Assembly: GCA_014381485.1 (NCBI GenBank)
Contig: JACNLN010000080.1
Coordinates: 1 to 16,262, forward strand
Direction: 5' to 3'
Source: Fidelibacterota bacterium
GTDB lineage: Bacteria; Fidelibacterota; Marinisomatia; Marinisomatales; CAZVFT01
DNA length: 16,262 bases
Shown here piece after piece: positions 16,139 through 16,262 of this stretch. Position numbers and translations under genes: made by a program. Every line of letters begins with the position of its first letter. Position 1 is the first letter of the stretch. The notes under the pieces are model-generated. The model did no database searches. It had not been told where the DNA came from and was given only the letters and a program-made list of their open reading frames with translations.

Positions 16139-16262
16139 GTTTGCCTTGCATGCAAACATATCCGATGGACAAGTTCATTGAAAATTGAACAAACATCCTG
16201 TCGCCCAATCGGATGGGAAGACAATACGAAGGTTCACCCTGTGAAATAATTGCTTCGTATTT
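16139..16262. other. Gene-free right edge with inverted repeats
   Basis: No coding region was supported. A 10-bp palindrome TTGCATGCAA lies at 16146-16155. AATACGAAG (16223-16231) and CTTCGTATT (16253-16261) form a perfect 9-bp stem enclosing a second small stem TTCAC/GTGAA (16233-16237 with 16241-16245). The structure touches the window end, so its role cannot be judged. Confidence 0.45.

Overview
The window reads as a bacterial chromosome segment from the FCB superphylum (Bacteroidota/Ignavibacteria/Marinimicrobia-type lineages). Evidence is the concentration of outer-membrane and type IX secretion (T9SS) hallmarks: two TonB-dependent receptors (TBDRs) with N-terminal carboxypeptidase-regulatory-like domains, a PorV/PorQ-family outer-membrane protein, and two large secreted proteins with T9SS type-A-like C-terminal sorting domains, one with the motif NYPNPFNP. 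The wording of these domains suggests a Marinimicrobia-like organism, but phylum cannot be fixed from the sequence alone. All genes are on the + strand.

Layout. (1) 1-229: leader with a possible tail of an upstream gene (2-115) and, at 191-212, a motif nearly identical to the right end of the insertion sequence found later. (2) 230-3813: a two-gene unit, a TBDR whose stop codon overlaps the start (TAATG) of a predicted surface lipoprotein with a right-handed beta-helix. (3) 3867-5508: a complete IS1380-family-like insertion sequence with 16-bp terminal inverted repeats (15/16 identical), a 440-aa DDE transposase, and a leader hairpin that would bury the transposase Shine-Dalgarno sequence. 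(4) 5509-5682: upstream region of the second unit with a near-consensus sigma-70-type promoter (TTGACA-17-TATATT) 13 bp outside the IS. (5) 5683-13575: three closely spaced genes, a 1191-aa TBDR, a 1040-aa secreted protein with a T9SS-like sorting domain, and a PorV/PorQ-like barrel. (6) 13576-13750: intergenic region with an imperfect hairpin and a 12-bp perfect palindrome. (7) 13751-16087: a 778-aa T9SS cargo protein followed by a strong intrinsic terminator. (8) 16139-16262: no gene seen; a stem-loop at the window edge.

How the genes may work together (inference). Both TBDR units look like envelope machines pairing an energised outer-membrane transporter with an exported partner. In the first the partner is a lipoprotein that could bind or cut a polymer, reminiscent of SusCD although no SusD is present. 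In the second, the partners are T9SS cargo, and a PorV-like shuttle is encoded beside them, as if transport, secretion and surface attachment were made from one operon. No RNA genes, CRISPR arrays or phage genes were recognised.
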